Origin: Saccoglossus kowalevskii | Lineage: Eukaryota > Hemichordata > Enteropneusta > Harrimaniidae | Assembly: GCF_000003605.2 (NCBI RefSeq) | Contig: NW_003137824.1 | Span: forward strand, 546,401-602,312 | Length of the DNA stretch: 55,912 nt | Direction: 5' to 3' | In this document: piece after piece, positions 38,401 to 51,000 of the stretch | Position numbering within the stretch: position 1 is the stretch's first letter | Layout of the letters: the number at the start of each line of letters is the position of its first letter | The notes under the pieces: generated by a model | The model's database searches: none | What the model saw: the letters and a program-made list of their open reading frames with translations, nothing else | What the model was told of the DNA's origin: nothing | Position numbers and translations under genes: made by a program

Positions 38401-38545
38401 ATCTTTTGTTGCACTTGGAATGTTGAAAGTGTTTTTTCCTTAAAAAATCCTGCAACACTAAACAATCTTGGGAAACTTATTTTCTTTCCCATGAAATTAA
38501 GATCTGAAATTCTTTGTCTCAAGGCCTACATTATGTAAATTATAA
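35490..38545 (-). mobile_element. 5'-truncated, frame-broken LINE retrotransposon
   Basis: Read on the minus strand in order: the end of an apurinic-type endonuclease (RVGSDAGVSDFTWIS, ASLVDYVLVS, ESDHLPLVF, with the catalytic SDH), a linker region, reverse transcriptase (ITADEISHIIASIKNGRSAG; FVDFSKAFDTIDR; the FADD catalytic box in LLFADDVAMFSD; YLGVVF thumb), then a C-terminal CKVC..ENEYHLF zinc-knuckle-like segment and a 3' end with GGGCCGATGGC and AATAAA. Several stops and frameshifts separate these pieces, and the endonuclease N-terminus is missing. It is therefore a dead, truncated copy. The domain order fits the CR1/Jockey/L2-like LINEs; I do not assign a clade. Confidence 0.92.
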
Positions 38546-38564
38546 TGCTCTGTAATTTCTAAGT

Positions 38565-38660
38565 TATTTATTCATTTATTTCTCTAGTGATCTGATTTGC
38601 ACAGACCACATGTCTTGTACATTTCGGCCGCTGGCCTTTAATACTAAATAAATTACATTA
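38565..38660 (-). mobile_element. 3' tail of another LINE copy
   Basis: On the minus strand this reads AAAGGCCAGCGGCCGAAATG..., then ...AGAAATAAATGAATAAATAA. It shares the GGCC-rich hairpin-like box and AATAAA-rich end with the LINE ends at 12.6 kb and 35.5 kb. It sits just upstream of the truncated LINE in the same orientation. Confidence 0.4.
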
Positions 38661-39059
38661 TACTGCCAATACAATGATAACACCTGTCTTCAGTATACAT
38701 GTACCTGAGTATTTGATAAATTACCTGCGTTTCGTATCTATTCAAATATGTAAATTATCGTTGGGACCATATCGTACTCTGATTGGTTACTGACTAAGTA
38801 GTCAGGTGCTTATAGGTAGAGTGTTCTATTGTATTCAGTCTCGGTTGCAAACAACTCGCGATGTATTTTTTGTTGTTGGTATTAAAGATGGAATAGTACG
38901 AGTAATAGTCGCGTATACCGCATTTAATGTTGGTTGTGTAATTTGTTTGAATAACTGAAGTTGAGTAGAGATTAATAATACTAGTGACGAGGACGAATAT
39001 ATATATTTATTTACATACGTATAAAATGTGGCATGCGATGGGTGATTATACCATTAACC

Positions 39060-39772
39060 TAAAGCTTATCCTATTGCCACTCCAGCATGCATAATGATAT
39101 ATCCCTTAGCCACCTCGGCATAAATATTGGTCTCTCCTTTAGCCATCCAGCATACATAATGGTACTAGTATATTCCTTAGCCATTCCAGTATACACAATG
39201 GTATATTCCTTAGCCACCCAGGCATAAATATTGGTCTATCCCTTAGCCACCCCGGCATACATAATGGTCTATCCCTTAGCCACCCCGGCATACATAATGG
39301 TGTATATCTTAGTCACCGCAGCATATATAATGGTCTATCCCTTAGCCACCCCGGCATACATAATGGTCTATCCCTTAGCCACCCCGGCATAAATATATAG
39401 GTCTATCCCTTAGCCACCCCGGCATACATAATGGTCTATCCCTTAGCCACCCCGGCATACATAATGGTGTATATCTTAGTCACCGCAGCATATATAACGG
39501 TCTATCCCTTAGCCACCCCGGTATGCATAATGATATATCCCTTAGCCACCTCGGCATAAATATATAGGTCTATCCCTTAGCCGTTCCACCATACATAATG
39601 GTGTATCTCTTAGTCACCCCAACATACATATTGGTCTATCCTTCAGCCACCCGGCATACATATTGGTCTATCCTTCAGCCACCTCAGCATACGTAATGGT
39701 ACTAGTATAGTCCTTAGCCATTCCAGCATACACAGTGGTATATCCCTTAGCCATCCCAGTATATATAATACC
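39060..39772. repeat. 33-bp minisatellite, about 21 units
   Basis: The unit is CCCTTAGCCACCCCGGCATA plus CATAATGGTCTAT. A variant (TGTATATCTTAGTCACCGCA) recurs at 39301 and 39468, five units apart, showing amplification in blocks. Some units carry a 2-base insertion (AAATATATAGG). Edge units are more diverged. Confidence 0.96.
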
Positions 39773-39849
39773 AGAAATACCAAAGTCGTGAAAACCAAAA
39801 CCATATTTTCATTTTCGTTTCATCTTTCCAATTGTTGTCAATCGATATT

Positions 39850-40020
39850 AGTCTCATATCGAACGGGACGCGACGCGACGACCACTGCCCTTTAAAGCGC
39901 GGTGGTCGTCGCGCAGCGCGTGTTCGAATTTCATGTAAACAATGTATTTTACACGCGTTGTGTATGTCGTTATGAGTCCCATATCGAACAGAACGCGACA
40001 CGACGACTGCCGCCCTTTAA
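39850..40020. repeat. CpG-rich direct repeat with a 12-bp stem-loop
   Basis: Two related ~44-bp segments (39851-39894 and 39977-40020) share CATATCGAAC, then GACGCGACGCGACGAC-like sequence, then GCCCTTTAA. The first is followed by its own inverted copy: CGCGACGACCAC (39874-39885) pairs with GTGGTCGTCGCG (39902-39913) across a 16-nt loop. The GC and CpG richness contrasts with the surrounding DNA. This could be a transposon terminus or a methylation-free regulatory patch. Confidence 0.55.
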
Positions 40021-41068
40021 CATCACATCGTGGTCATTGTAAAACACATTTCAAATCTGTTTTATTGTTACACAAACAATTACACTTTTCACTACCATCA
40101 CCACGTGCATCAGCAATACAAAATGTAAATATTGTCCTTTACGCCTGGTGTCTCGGATATCCGCATTCGACCAAATATAGGTCGAGAACTCCTCTCAAAC
40201 CATACAAAGGGAAAGCCAATTTTGTATGTCGTCCATTTCGTTTATAGAACATAACGCCCGTCGCCTCGCGGAGTCAGTCATAGCACGACCGGGATTATAA
40301 TCGCTTTTCCGATGCAGTTCATGCTACATCAGCGCACAATTACATCATACATTCGTCGAGTATATTTACACTACCACGTGCAAATCCGATGTTCAGTGTC
40401 TCAACTAGGTCATAGCTGGTTAGTGTTCCAATGCGGATATATATTGTCAGACACCGTGCACTTTCTGGTCTTGTAAAGAACCATGTTCAATAATGACGTC
40501 AAGACGAGTGATTGAACCTCTACGCGGGACATCGGACCAATAGGAATCATTCACTGGACTTTCGTATGTATCGTGCAATCGACACGGAAATCCTGCAATT
40601 AATATTCAAATATCAGTAGAAGATAGCAGAAGACAGTGCAGTTTGAAATATTTGTGAGAAATTTTACAAGCACAACATTTATGACCGAAAGCCGCCTTCA
40701 GCAAGTCTGATAAATGTCAGAACAACAGACTTGCTCACTAATTTACTGAAAACTTTGGTTTAAGTTCTTAGACTAGGAGAACCGTCAGTATATATCGTCT
40801 TCATCATCACTGTCACTGACAAGCAGTCTTGATTGACTTTATTTTATCTTCTTTCTTTCCTATTTGGGAATGTCAAAGACAACCAGTTACAAGAATCACC
40901 ACTATATTCATCTCTTAAGCTCGTCTAAATACGTGACACTTGACTTTTTTAAGCAGAGTTAACTCTTGTGATAACTTCAATATATTTGTGCATAGTGTTG
41001 GTGTTCAGGAGTCTCAATCTGGGTGTGGTACAGAGTAATATTTTGACAGAGTGGGATTTTATATAGGA

Positions 41069-41074
41069 TTTATT
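41069..41074 (-). terminator. Possible poly(A) signal of EGF receptor gene A
   Basis: AATAAA on the minus strand, the first one past the two candidate terminal exons (about 100 nt after the distal stop, 640 nt after the proximal one). Another lies at 40838-40843. Confidence 0.3.
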
Positions 41075-41170
41075 ATTATAAAAATATTCTACTAATACTC
41101 GTTTTGTTCCACTATTTCTTTCGTATAAATTCATGGCCTCTGTACACACGTATATATTTTCACTTGGTCC

Positions 41171-41307
41171 TTATTCAGCCTCTTTTCTATAACCCCCACC
41201 CCCCGCAATAGTATAAATTTCTAACGACCCCACTCTAGATCCCTCCAACGTCACATTCGATGATAATGAATGGTCATTTAAACAATAGTCTTCTAGATTT
41301 GGTAGTG
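41171..41307 (-). CDS. Gene A alternative terminal exon (distal choice)
   Basis: An acceptor CTTGTCAG precedes a phase-1 open frame of 44 codons plus stop, containing LPNLEDYCLNDHSLSS and GSLEIYTIAGGGGYRKEAE. Joined to the transmembrane exon it would give a 209-aa protein, and the total length stays divisible by three. The pyrimidine tract is weak. It competes with the exon at 41716-41855, or the two could be alternative ends. Confidence 0.3.
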
Positions 41308-41715
41308 CTGACAAGTGGTCACGCCGCTTATTATTCAATTCATATTGTAGCAAGTGTCATGATTTATATTTTCATGTATTTCGGTGAGGCCGTTTTTTGC
41401 AGTTATGAGCGACTTTCACTGATGACCCCTGGATGATCCACACCTGCTCGTAACTTGTCATGATCAGGTCCATTCGTATGTTAGGGAATTAGTGATTGGA
41501 ACAACTGGCTGATATAATGGTCGACTATGGAAGTTGGTTAAGTCAACAAGGCACCGATAAGTATGAGAGTTATGTCCCGACATCGGGGGCAATTAATCTG
41601 ACATTATGGCTGTTGAGTACTTTGCGTGATTGATATGTGTGAAGGCCACGCCTTAGAGTCTTTTAACTTCTCTGTAATTGGTTAACAGTTGGAATGTGAA
41701 TAAAACCGATCTCAG

Positions 41716-41855
41716 TTAGTTGTGGCAAGCTCTCGACAAGGAGGCGGCCGTGGGAGAGTAACAACGCGGCTGAGACCAAATGTGACACGATTCGATTCTC
41801 TGTGTGTCTTTCTTTGTTCGATAGAAAGGTGGAGAATTCCCCGAACTTAGTACCT
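41716..41855 (-). CDS. Gene A terminal exon (preferred, proximal choice)
   Basis: Acceptor AACCTTCACGTCAG, phase 1, then 45 codons and TAA. It contains SSGNSPPFYRTKKDTQR, which recalls LQGSKPPSYRYVVAEDK of the gene B tail, including a PPxY motif at a similar distance from the membrane. This resemblance is why I prefer it to the exon at 41171-41307. A second frame is also open here, but it does not match the phase of the upstream donor. Confidence 0.45.
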
Positions 41856-44800
41856 CTGACGTGAAGGTTAATAACACTCATTTAATTTTTCATACAGGAC
41901 TGGACACGTGTAGTACTCAGTCCCAATTACAATGTATAACAGATAATTGAAAGCATTTCGTATATATATATCATATCGTTGTGTCTCCGTTCAAAATGAA
42001 ACTGAGTTGCCGGGACATAACTTTGAAGGATACAACATCGACATTAACATTATCTCTGTCATTAATGTAATAAAATAAGTTTATGAACTTTTACAGTAAT
42101 GATTAATATGGCATAATATAAAAAAAACTAAATTGTAGTTTAAGATTGGTTTAAAATAGTTTATAAAGCGTACATACCTGTTGTGGTAAGTACCGGTCTT
42201 TGGGCAAGTCGTTGTTTTCTAGCTGCCTGTTTGTCACGGATAATCTGCCCAATGCCATAGCGCATGCAAGTATACGTTACAAGAATCACAATGACCGCAG
42301 CCAATCCAATCGAGATACCGACAGTAGTTGGTAATGAGACTTCAGTCGTGCCATCTGTAAAGAATGTTAATATGAGAAGATACGTTATAGTACGCACAAT
42401 TGTGCGAGCGATAAATATAATAATAATAACTTTGTAACTCCACAATTACCATCTGTGGGTAATGTATAGTAAGCAAAATACTACAATAAAGAAAAATACA
42501 ATAATAATACTATAAAGAAAAGATTACAAAAAATAGTACACTGGTGAAAAATCAAATGTTTGTAAACTTTACTTTTTGTATATTGTTTATTGAAGGTATT
42601 TAACTATAGGAAAACTGTTGTTGCATATGTTTATAACAATTGTATATTCTATTCTGTTTATATTTATTATGTTACATTCTATAAACAGCAATTTTCTTCT
42701 ACTTATTGTTATAGAGTATTCTTAATTTTACGTTTACCACGAAAGAACGAAATGTATTGCAGAAAACGCATAATAATAATGCATTTTACAGCCTCCACTG
42801 GCCCGGCGGTAGTTTGCGATAGAGCACCACACGCCAAGCATCATAGTGCAAATGTCTGACAAATCGAACCATGGGATTGTTCGATGCGACCTCAGCATCT
42901 ATAACTTATTCTCTCTTGCAATTTTTCTTCAAAAACCTTGTGTTTCTTTGCCATTTATTTAAGCATTAACGCTCACAGTCGTACAATCTGATATTATATG
43001 ACGCCATTTTATGTAACTGTCAAGACAATTCAATGAAAATTAAATAGCGCTTGTTTCCGTTAATGAAATTGGTTATTAAATTTCACCGGCACGTATACTT
43101 GACGAAATTACATAGGTCAATTGACAATGCTTCAAAGCTGGCCACGCTCACATCGTCTGATTACAATGGTTAGAATTATGACACTGACCGACTTACCACT
43201 ATGATACTGACACTTGTCTCCGAAATATTCACCGCCGTAACAAACACATATTCCGGAGTCTGCGATGCACTCACCACCGTGCATACACCCGCCATCAAAA
43301 CGACAATCGAAAAACAAATTACGACCTCGTTCTACAAGTAACAAAAACAACTATTAACTAATGTTTCAATTAAGATACTGTATACGCCGCAATCCCAATA
43401 CAACAATCAGAATTTGTTATTAGAATATAATATAATATAATACAATACACGTCAACGAAATTAATGTTCTCGTTCAAATAATTAATTCGACATGTAACAG
43501 GTTGCAGGAGAACATCAATGAAATTGATTTTAAATTCTGTAATTTATTTATTTAATCTGTATTTATACCAATAAATAACTTTTTAAAACTATTGTCTACA
43601 GTCAGCTTACTTTCTTTGAAGTATAGAATTTTGATGGTATTGATATTCAAATCATGATGTCGCACATAAGCTGCTTTCAGGTGTAAGTTGAACATATATT
43701 CAGGAACGTTTTGGTGTCATACCATGCGGTATAAAGAAAAGCAGTTCTGAGATAACTGATGGTGGATCAGGTGCTTTTCACTTTGGAGATCATGGGAACA
43801 ATGAACTCAATTTACAAAATATGCATCTGACAACACAAATCTTCCAAGAAATCATAGCGATTGGGACGATCACTTCGTAAAGTACATTCACTTAGGTGAC
43901 TACTCCATAACTTTTCCATATGTTACACTTCGGGTTACTATATTTATAATGATGCGAATTTTTTTTTTAAAATCAGCCATGGACGATTTCGTGTACTATG
44001 TACATTGCATTAAAGCGGAAGGGTCGTCACCTGCGCACGCACGGGAATTGAGTACTGAGCGACGATAACAACACATGCTAAGAGCGCAAAGGCTCATTGG
44101 TATACGCTTGTTTGTAAACAATATAATGACACGCTATGGACACCTGACGCATGCGTGGGTGACAACTGTCCACTAGTACTAGCGTACTAGTATATAGCTT
44201 GCAGATGACTAGGCATATGTGAATATTGTGCTTGCTGACCCAAGGTTATAAATGTCCAGCAAGATGCGGGTACTATGAATAGAATATTGTGTGTTTTATT
44301 GATTTTATTGATATTTGACTCATTTGTAACTCCCTGTGCATTTTAATAAAATACTATGGTGACATAATTATATTTGTATTTAGTGAATACTCAATATTTC
44401 GTCTCATGAGATAAACATGGTAATGGCACACACTTGTTAACGCAGACGACAGTCTTTTAATTAGTGAAATCTTTGACATGTAAAAATAACTTTCCTTATT
44501 CAGGTTCAAAAGTCTGAATTTATTCAACTGTTATAAAAGTTCACACTGTAAACCAACATTCAAGCTATTGGATAACAAATATCTGGATCACTATCATTTG
44601 TTCAGTAATTTTGTAGTATCATATAATATAATATAAAATATTTAAAGGTACATCTTTACGCCTTACCATATTCACAGTGTTTACCATAAAACTTCGTATT
44701 ACACTGACACATCATATTGTTGTCTGGAAACTCTATACAATGTCCACCATTCGTACAACCACCACACATATCACCAGTTACTATAAATACAAACACATAT

Positions 44801-47800
44801 ATCGAATATCAATGCAAACATAAATGTATACTACTTGACGCCAATCCATATATTATCATATCAAATGAATGATATAACATATTTAAAAATCAATTATTCC
44901 AAACATATTGTCAGCTACACATACATATTTCTAGTTTACTGCACAGTGTTGTTGAAAAGTATATGTATCTTGAGACATTAAATAAACACAGGTGTTCTGA
45001 CAGAACATTTTTTTGCGAACTTGACAATAGTTGAATTCACAAAACAAGACCGAGTTCTCAAATCATTGTAAATGGAACATACCACATTAAGTGAAATTTA
45101 TCTACGATTTTATTCAAATCAAATTCAAAGTTTATGGGCTAATATTTGAAATTTTCATAATATGTTTTTAGATACAGTTTGTCTTTTACTGATTAATTTC
45201 GACTGATATCAAGTTGAATCTCAATTTTTCAAAAAGTATCCAGTCTAGGAAACAGTTGTATGTTTGCTTCCTATTCCTGAATTAGAACTAGTAATGTCAG
45301 TTTCTCCAACTATTTGAGAGGAAGCGTATTAGCTTACAGTGATTGTGCCGTTTTAGATAGACGTCTATGATATTGTCACGGCGACCAAATAAATTTACAT
45401 TTTGCTATTTCAATTGTTCGCCAATTTCCATCTTCTTTCGTCATTACTTGGCCTCTGTATACATGGCTCCATTCGTTACGTAGTCTCGCATAACAATTGA
45501 AGCAGGCTCACATTTCAATGTGATTTTCTCCCAAATGAGATTATAATTCGAGATATTCAAAAAATAGCACGCGTTCACTATTAATTTGAATTAAGATTCA
45601 TCAATACAGATTCACGAACGTGGGTGGTTTTAAAGTGGACGCACAGGAATGTTCACGTGAAAACACGTTCTATCGCCCATGTGTTAGCAAAGGGAAAACT
45701 ATCGTATCTTTACAAATATAACTGTATCTAAATATAGTCTCCGACACATTGTTTCAAAACAATTCACAGACATTTTTGAAATAAATATCTTATTTTACTT
45801 GTCCTCATATGACCTCGCATATGTCCTTGTATAGCAAAAAGCTATCTATTTTCAAAATATAAACAACAATCGAAAGATATTCACGAAACTACTGTACAGT
45901 ATCTGATATATATTCACTTGTCAGCTAATCATCATTTTATGGTGCACATTTAACAACCAATCAAACCTACCGCACTGAGCTCATCAAGTATATATTGCAT
46001 CGCATAAATTATATATACAGTCAAAAAAGCTATCTATTTTCAAAATATAAACAACAATCGAAAGATATTCACGAAACTACTGTACAGTATCTGATATATA
46101 TTCACTTGTCAGCTAATCATCATTTTATGGTGCACATTTAACAACCAATCAAACCTACCGCACTGAGCTCATCAAGTATATATTACATCGCATAAATTAT
46201 ATATACTAGATTCAATTGTTTCGTGATGTATTATTACAGACTTGAATAACCTAAACATCTGGAGTTTTAATACACGAACACGTATGTCACACACGTACGC
46301 TAGTATTTCTTCTGGTGTATTACTGCTGTGTTCAACAGAAAGGCATTTGATTAAGTGCAATGCAGTCAATCTCGCATGCCGGACTTATTGAAAACACGAA
46401 GCTCAGACTACTGAGAATCTAATCACGGCGGATCTACAGCGATCTTGATTTTCTATTGCATGTAAGCCATATAAGCCGTGTGTACGAATTGTATTTTGTA
46501 GTTACTGTGACGTGTGACGCTAACTAAAAATCTTATCTCTGTGTATGTATGCCTGTACTGTCTCCATATAGTTTCAAGTACTTGCACACTGCCCCCCTTC
46601 AATATGGTTCTGTGACAGGTACACATGTATAAATAACAAACATATATTGCAAACATATATACACCCGCAAGACGTATTAATGGTCGATTTGGTTGGAAAC
46701 ATAATATGTATTACGAACACGTACAAAACAATTGGTAAGTCTATTGCCCTATTCATTACATTATCTATGTATTACGTTGTTACAAAGGTCATGTTTGCCA
46801 GTAGCATTCTATTATTTGATTGCTGCGTGTTTTTGACTTTACAGATTATGGCGACTGTGTGTGATGATGTTTCTCCTTTAGTTCGTTTTTCATCGGAAAT
46901 TTGCTGGACGATACAGGGGATAATCTAGTATTTTGGGTACCACGAGAACCACATGCATCGCCATCGTTCAGTGGTATGGATTTCCGATTTCCAAAAGAAA
47001 CAATGCAATAGACTATTAAATTGATACGCACTGCACCCCATGTGTGGAAGCTGATGTTCTATAATCGGCATATGTGCAAAGGATATTTAGATTATATGCA
47101 GATGCTTAATAATAATGACAATTTTGCAGCTGGTACCGAAAAACATATAGATATGATATAAACATTATTTACATTATTATTCTGCTTTTTGTTTCATTTT
47201 GTAATTTATTCAAATCACTAAACGTGCTGTGACATTAGACATATATAACAAAATAATTCCTTTGTATATTGAACAGTAAAATGTCATGGTGTTAATTTCC
47301 TAAATAGACTTTAGTATGAATTTAATAACTTATCACTCGAAGTAAGCACTGCATGAAATGGCGTATTTAGAAATAGTTTTTTTGTTGAAGCAACAAGCAG
47401 TAAAATATTAAATATATTGTCACGTCTACACAGCTGTGATAATCGCTACATTTACATTAAGACTGATAAATTGTGCAGCTGTGAACCGCAGCATCACGCA
47501 GTATTTTACAGGACATCTTTTGGGGAATATGTAGTCCAATGTCTCATTCATAAAGGCCCCACATGTTTCCCCAAATCACAGTTAAATCTTTTCTCCAAAT
47601 TGGCAATGTGCGGGTATGAAATGACGAACTCACTGAATACATTGAACAAGTCAGGCGAGTCAGGCAAAGAAATTTAAATGATTAAAGGTCATGTGACACT
47701 ATATACATATATAGAGGCTTGGAATGAATATATCATGTTGAAATTAAATACATCGATGGCAGAACATTATCGTCATCCTCATTACAAAATCGTCATCGAA

Positions 47801-48055
47801 TATTCGGATTATGTAAGACTACACAATTAAGATTTTAAATATATTATAAAATGCATGTTGTTATGTATAGTAGAATAATATCAAACAATCTGAAAAAAAT
47901 ATATAAAAATGTGCGTATGTCGTGTGAATTCACGAGTGATTTCAATATAATTTTAACTCTTTACCACTAACATCAGACATATACTCACCGGTGATATCGG
48001 CGATAGCTGTAGATAACACGCATATGAATTCTGCAACAAATAGAGGATAACTCAT
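41716..48055 (-). CDS. EGF receptor-like gene A: signal peptide, two EGF-like domains, TM, short tail
   Basis: I assemble five coding exons: 47989-48055, 44667-44780, 43197-43331, 42178-42354 and 41716-41855 (633 nt, about 210 aa). Every intron is GT-AG and phase 1, the hallmark of shuffled EGF modules. The product is a predicted type I membrane protein: cleavable signal (residues 1-20), EGF 1 and EGF 2 with six cysteines each, a short stalk, a transmembrane helix (GISIGLAAVIVILVTYTC) with a basic stop-transfer segment after it, and a ~60-residue cytoplasmic part with a PPFY motif if the proximal last exon is right. EGF modules imply extracellular protein binding; the ligand is unknown. I do not recognise a named family. 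Gene B on the same strand has a comparable TM-tail layout, which suggests tandem paralogues. Confidence 0.8.
42178..42354 (-). CDS. Gene A transmembrane exon
   Basis: Acceptor TTCTTTACAG, donor G|GTATGT, phase 1 at both ends. Encodes a short extracellular stalk (DGTTEVSLPTT), an ~20-residue hydrophobic helix, then basic cytoplasmic residues (RDKQAARKQRLAQR). Confidence 0.85.
43197..43331 (-). CDS. Gene A exon encoding EGF-like domain 2
   Basis: Acceptor CTTGTAG, donor G|GTAAGT, phase 1-1. Six cysteines in EGF spacing: CRFDGGCMHGGECIADSG, then CVC and GGEYFGDKC. GG before Cys3 and the F-G-x-x-C end are typical of EGF modules. Confidence 0.92.
44667..44780 (-). CDS. Gene A exon encoding EGF-like domain 1
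   Basis: Acceptor TATTTATAG, donor G|GTAAGG, phase 1-1. Encodes MCGGCTNGGHC, then CQC and NTKFYGKHC: six cysteines with an unusually short C1-GG-C2 spacing and the conserved NGG before Cys3. Confidence 0.92.
45836..46206. repeat. Recent 188-bp tandem duplication in gene A intron 1
   Basis: Segments 45836-46018 and 46024-46206 are identical except for one G/A change (TATATTGCATCGC versus TATATTACATCGC) and a short A-run difference at the junction. Such identity in a fast-changing intron means the duplication is very young, or is an assembly duplication. Confidence 0.95.
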
Positions 48056-48071
48056 GGCCAACTCGGAACTG
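47989..48071 (-). CDS. Gene A first coding exon: signal peptide
   Basis: Coding part 47989-48055: ATG then MSYPLFVAEFICVLSTAIAD, a short hydrophobic signal peptide with a likely cleavage after STAIA, ending ACC G|GTGAGT (phase 1). The exon's upstream edge at 48071 is a strong acceptor (CTGTTTCCCATTATTTTCAG), so the start codon is not in the first exon and a non-coding exon must lie upstream. Confidence 0.85.
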
Positions 48072-51000
48072 CTGAAAATAATGGGAAACAGAGTATGTCA
48101 CTACGTGCACATCACCGACAATATGCTGAATAACTCGACGGTATATCGATTCAATACGCGTAGTTGTCGGTGTCTGGCGGCACGAAGACAATATCCAACG
48201 GCATTATTAGTGTGTATTCACCATCGGTTCATTTTGCGCGGTGTGTCTCATCCACGGCAACATATGTTGTTATTAGCGTAAGTCTCGATGGGTAAATATA
48301 TTAGTACGTTAAATATAGAATGACGCTGATTAATGCTGAGGGTTGGTCATGATGAAGGGGGTATCGGAGACTCAACTCACGTACACTTACTTAATTACGG
48401 AAATTCAATATACATTAATGCTATTATATCTATACCACGATACGCAACATTTTCTGGCTGCTATAATACTACAGCACAGCATTAATTCGCTTACAATATG
48501 AGCCAGTTAGAAATTGTGTTGGATATAATACTAGTTTCTACATCACCGACAACAAAGACGTCGCTAAATATACAACTCATCGCCGATCGTAGCTGCATCA
48601 CGATTCCAACAGTAAACTATAATAGCTGGCTAGCAAGTTAATTAAAATTCTCGACATAACAGTGCTTGTGATCTCTATCAGCGATATTGGAAAATAATGC
48701 ACCGAGTTTGTTCGACAGTGAGATCGAATTCTACTCATCTCATGTTATCAGAACATTTCCGTCACTGTGTATGCCGTTGCAAAACAACTCTTGTTTAGAA
48801 TGCAGTGGTTTGACGTCATGTCAAATGAATATAACTTTCACTGTTTTTTCGTCACACGATAAATTGGGAACGGACCAGTAACACAGTATTGGGTTAAACC
48901 CGTAGCCATATATGAATATACATTACTGCAAATACACATTGGAAACCACACATACGTGTTATAGAATACACATATACTGTATATATGTATTAAATTGAAA
49001 TGTATCTTTCAATACTCAACGTCCACCTTTTCAGGCGGTGTGAGTTACATCCAAACATACAGATAGTATGCAACTTTAGTATGAGAACTACTTAAAATTC
49101 GGTTAAAAAGTTGGACTTTAAAATGTTATAATCTCGTGTTTATATGCATTACCGTTACTAGAACTGAGAATGTGCCAGTTGTCGGGATTATCATGATACG
49201 ACATTATATAGAAATATAGAATAATATAACAAATAGTATGTCACGACTACAATTAATCATCACTAGTGTCCAATCACTGACCAATCCCGTTACAGTAGTG
49301 AAAGCCTGGATACATTGGAATTTGGAGTTTGAAAAATCTGAAATTATCAATGAATATATTCAAACCTACTTAATATATATTAAATATTGAGAAACTATTC
49401 ACGTAGAACAAATATAACACGACTATTTTCCAATTAAGTATAGATTAGTATACATGCTCAATTATTCTGATGCACATACAAGATAACGAAATTTAGTGAA
49501 AAAGTGGATTTAATACATATTAAACAATTCAGGCGCGGCGGCATATCACGTAACTAACAGAGCAATATATGCATTATCAATGCTCGTTTGATTTGAGATG
49601 ACGATAAACGAGGCATGACGTAAAAGTTAGATTGCGCTGCAACATTCCAATATACTTGAGTGTACATTGAATATTCATAGGTTACAAAGGTCACAGTGGA
49701 CGTGATAAGACAAGAATAACTTCAACTCTGAACGCGGTCAGATAACAATGTGATTTTACCGATCGTATACATATATTCGGGCACATGCATAAATTAATTG
49801 CAAGCAAATGAATATTTAGTATGCGTGTTTCACTATAGTATTATACAATGTGAATATTCGTGTTAAACAGATCGACGAACTCTACAATATGGGTGTGCAT
49901 GGGAGTTGATTATGGTCGAAATAAAGTTTGACAACTGAGAATTTCAAAACGAAAATTGTTTTATTTCCAAGAGTTAAATTGAAGAAAGCTATCACTCAGA
50001 ATACAATTGGCCCAACGATGAAAATGTGTATGTATGTGTGTGTTCATGTGTGGGGAACTGAAACTGGAGTAGACGTACCAGGACATCAATTATAACTGAC
50101 ATACTATGATACGTAGAATCACTGACACAGTCTCGAAATTTGTAAACAAATCACGAGATGTGACCTTTAATAACACTGAATATTAGAACAGCTTCTACAC
50201 AGCGTGGTACATAGTAGACTGCCTCTGTGTCGTACATGTATCTGTATTTAAATGTCTAGACAGGGCAAGCAAGTATAGCACGGTACAAAAGGAAATCAAT
50301 TAGCGTATTATAGCTCGGGTCATGATAAACTCCCAAAATATATTGACCCACTCTATGGGCGAGTGTGCCACAGACCAAGAAACTGAATAGTAAAAGTCGA
50401 AGCTGGGAGTCAAAACCACGGGCCAGTATTCACTAGTCACTAAAGGTTGAGATTTGGAGGCAACATTCTTATGGTTTGTTGGTACTTGTCACGGTGTTCA
50501 ACCGGACCTAGATGCATCCCAATTCCACAATGCCATTATAATTGGACTATCGCTTCACAACCCTGTCACGTACTCCCGAAAATGGGACATGGATCCTGTG
50601 ACAAAATACACTGTATGTGTGGTCCTCGCTAAAAATACAGAAACAGTGGCATACAACACCTTGCGCAAAAAATAGTTGACACACAACATTTTGCATAATT
50701 ATATTAAATATTGGAGCATCTTCAAAAATATATATGAAATAAACGGTTATTTTATAAACCGTACGGTGATAGTTTACAACCAATTCATATCAGCGTGGTA
50801 CATACATGTATACACAATCACAGTATTAAATTTGTTTTATGAATATAGCGCAAACTTTCTAGCAAAACATAATAAGGTAGTTTTTCACCTATTAAAGTTG
50901 AATGAATTATTTTGTTTCAGCACGATCATTACAAATCACAGATTAAATACCCGACCCCTCAAAAGAGTTCATACGAAATCCACCTCACGCGTCAGTGGAG

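Noticed and set aside
46647-46928. 93-codon hydrophobic plus-strand frame in gene A intron 1
   Set aside because: Hydrophobicity follows from T-rich codons; no homologue recognised and no splice or promoter support.
47417-47677. 86-codon plus-strand frame in gene A intron 1
   Set aside because: No recognisable domain, no splice sites in phase, and length within chance for AT-rich DNA.
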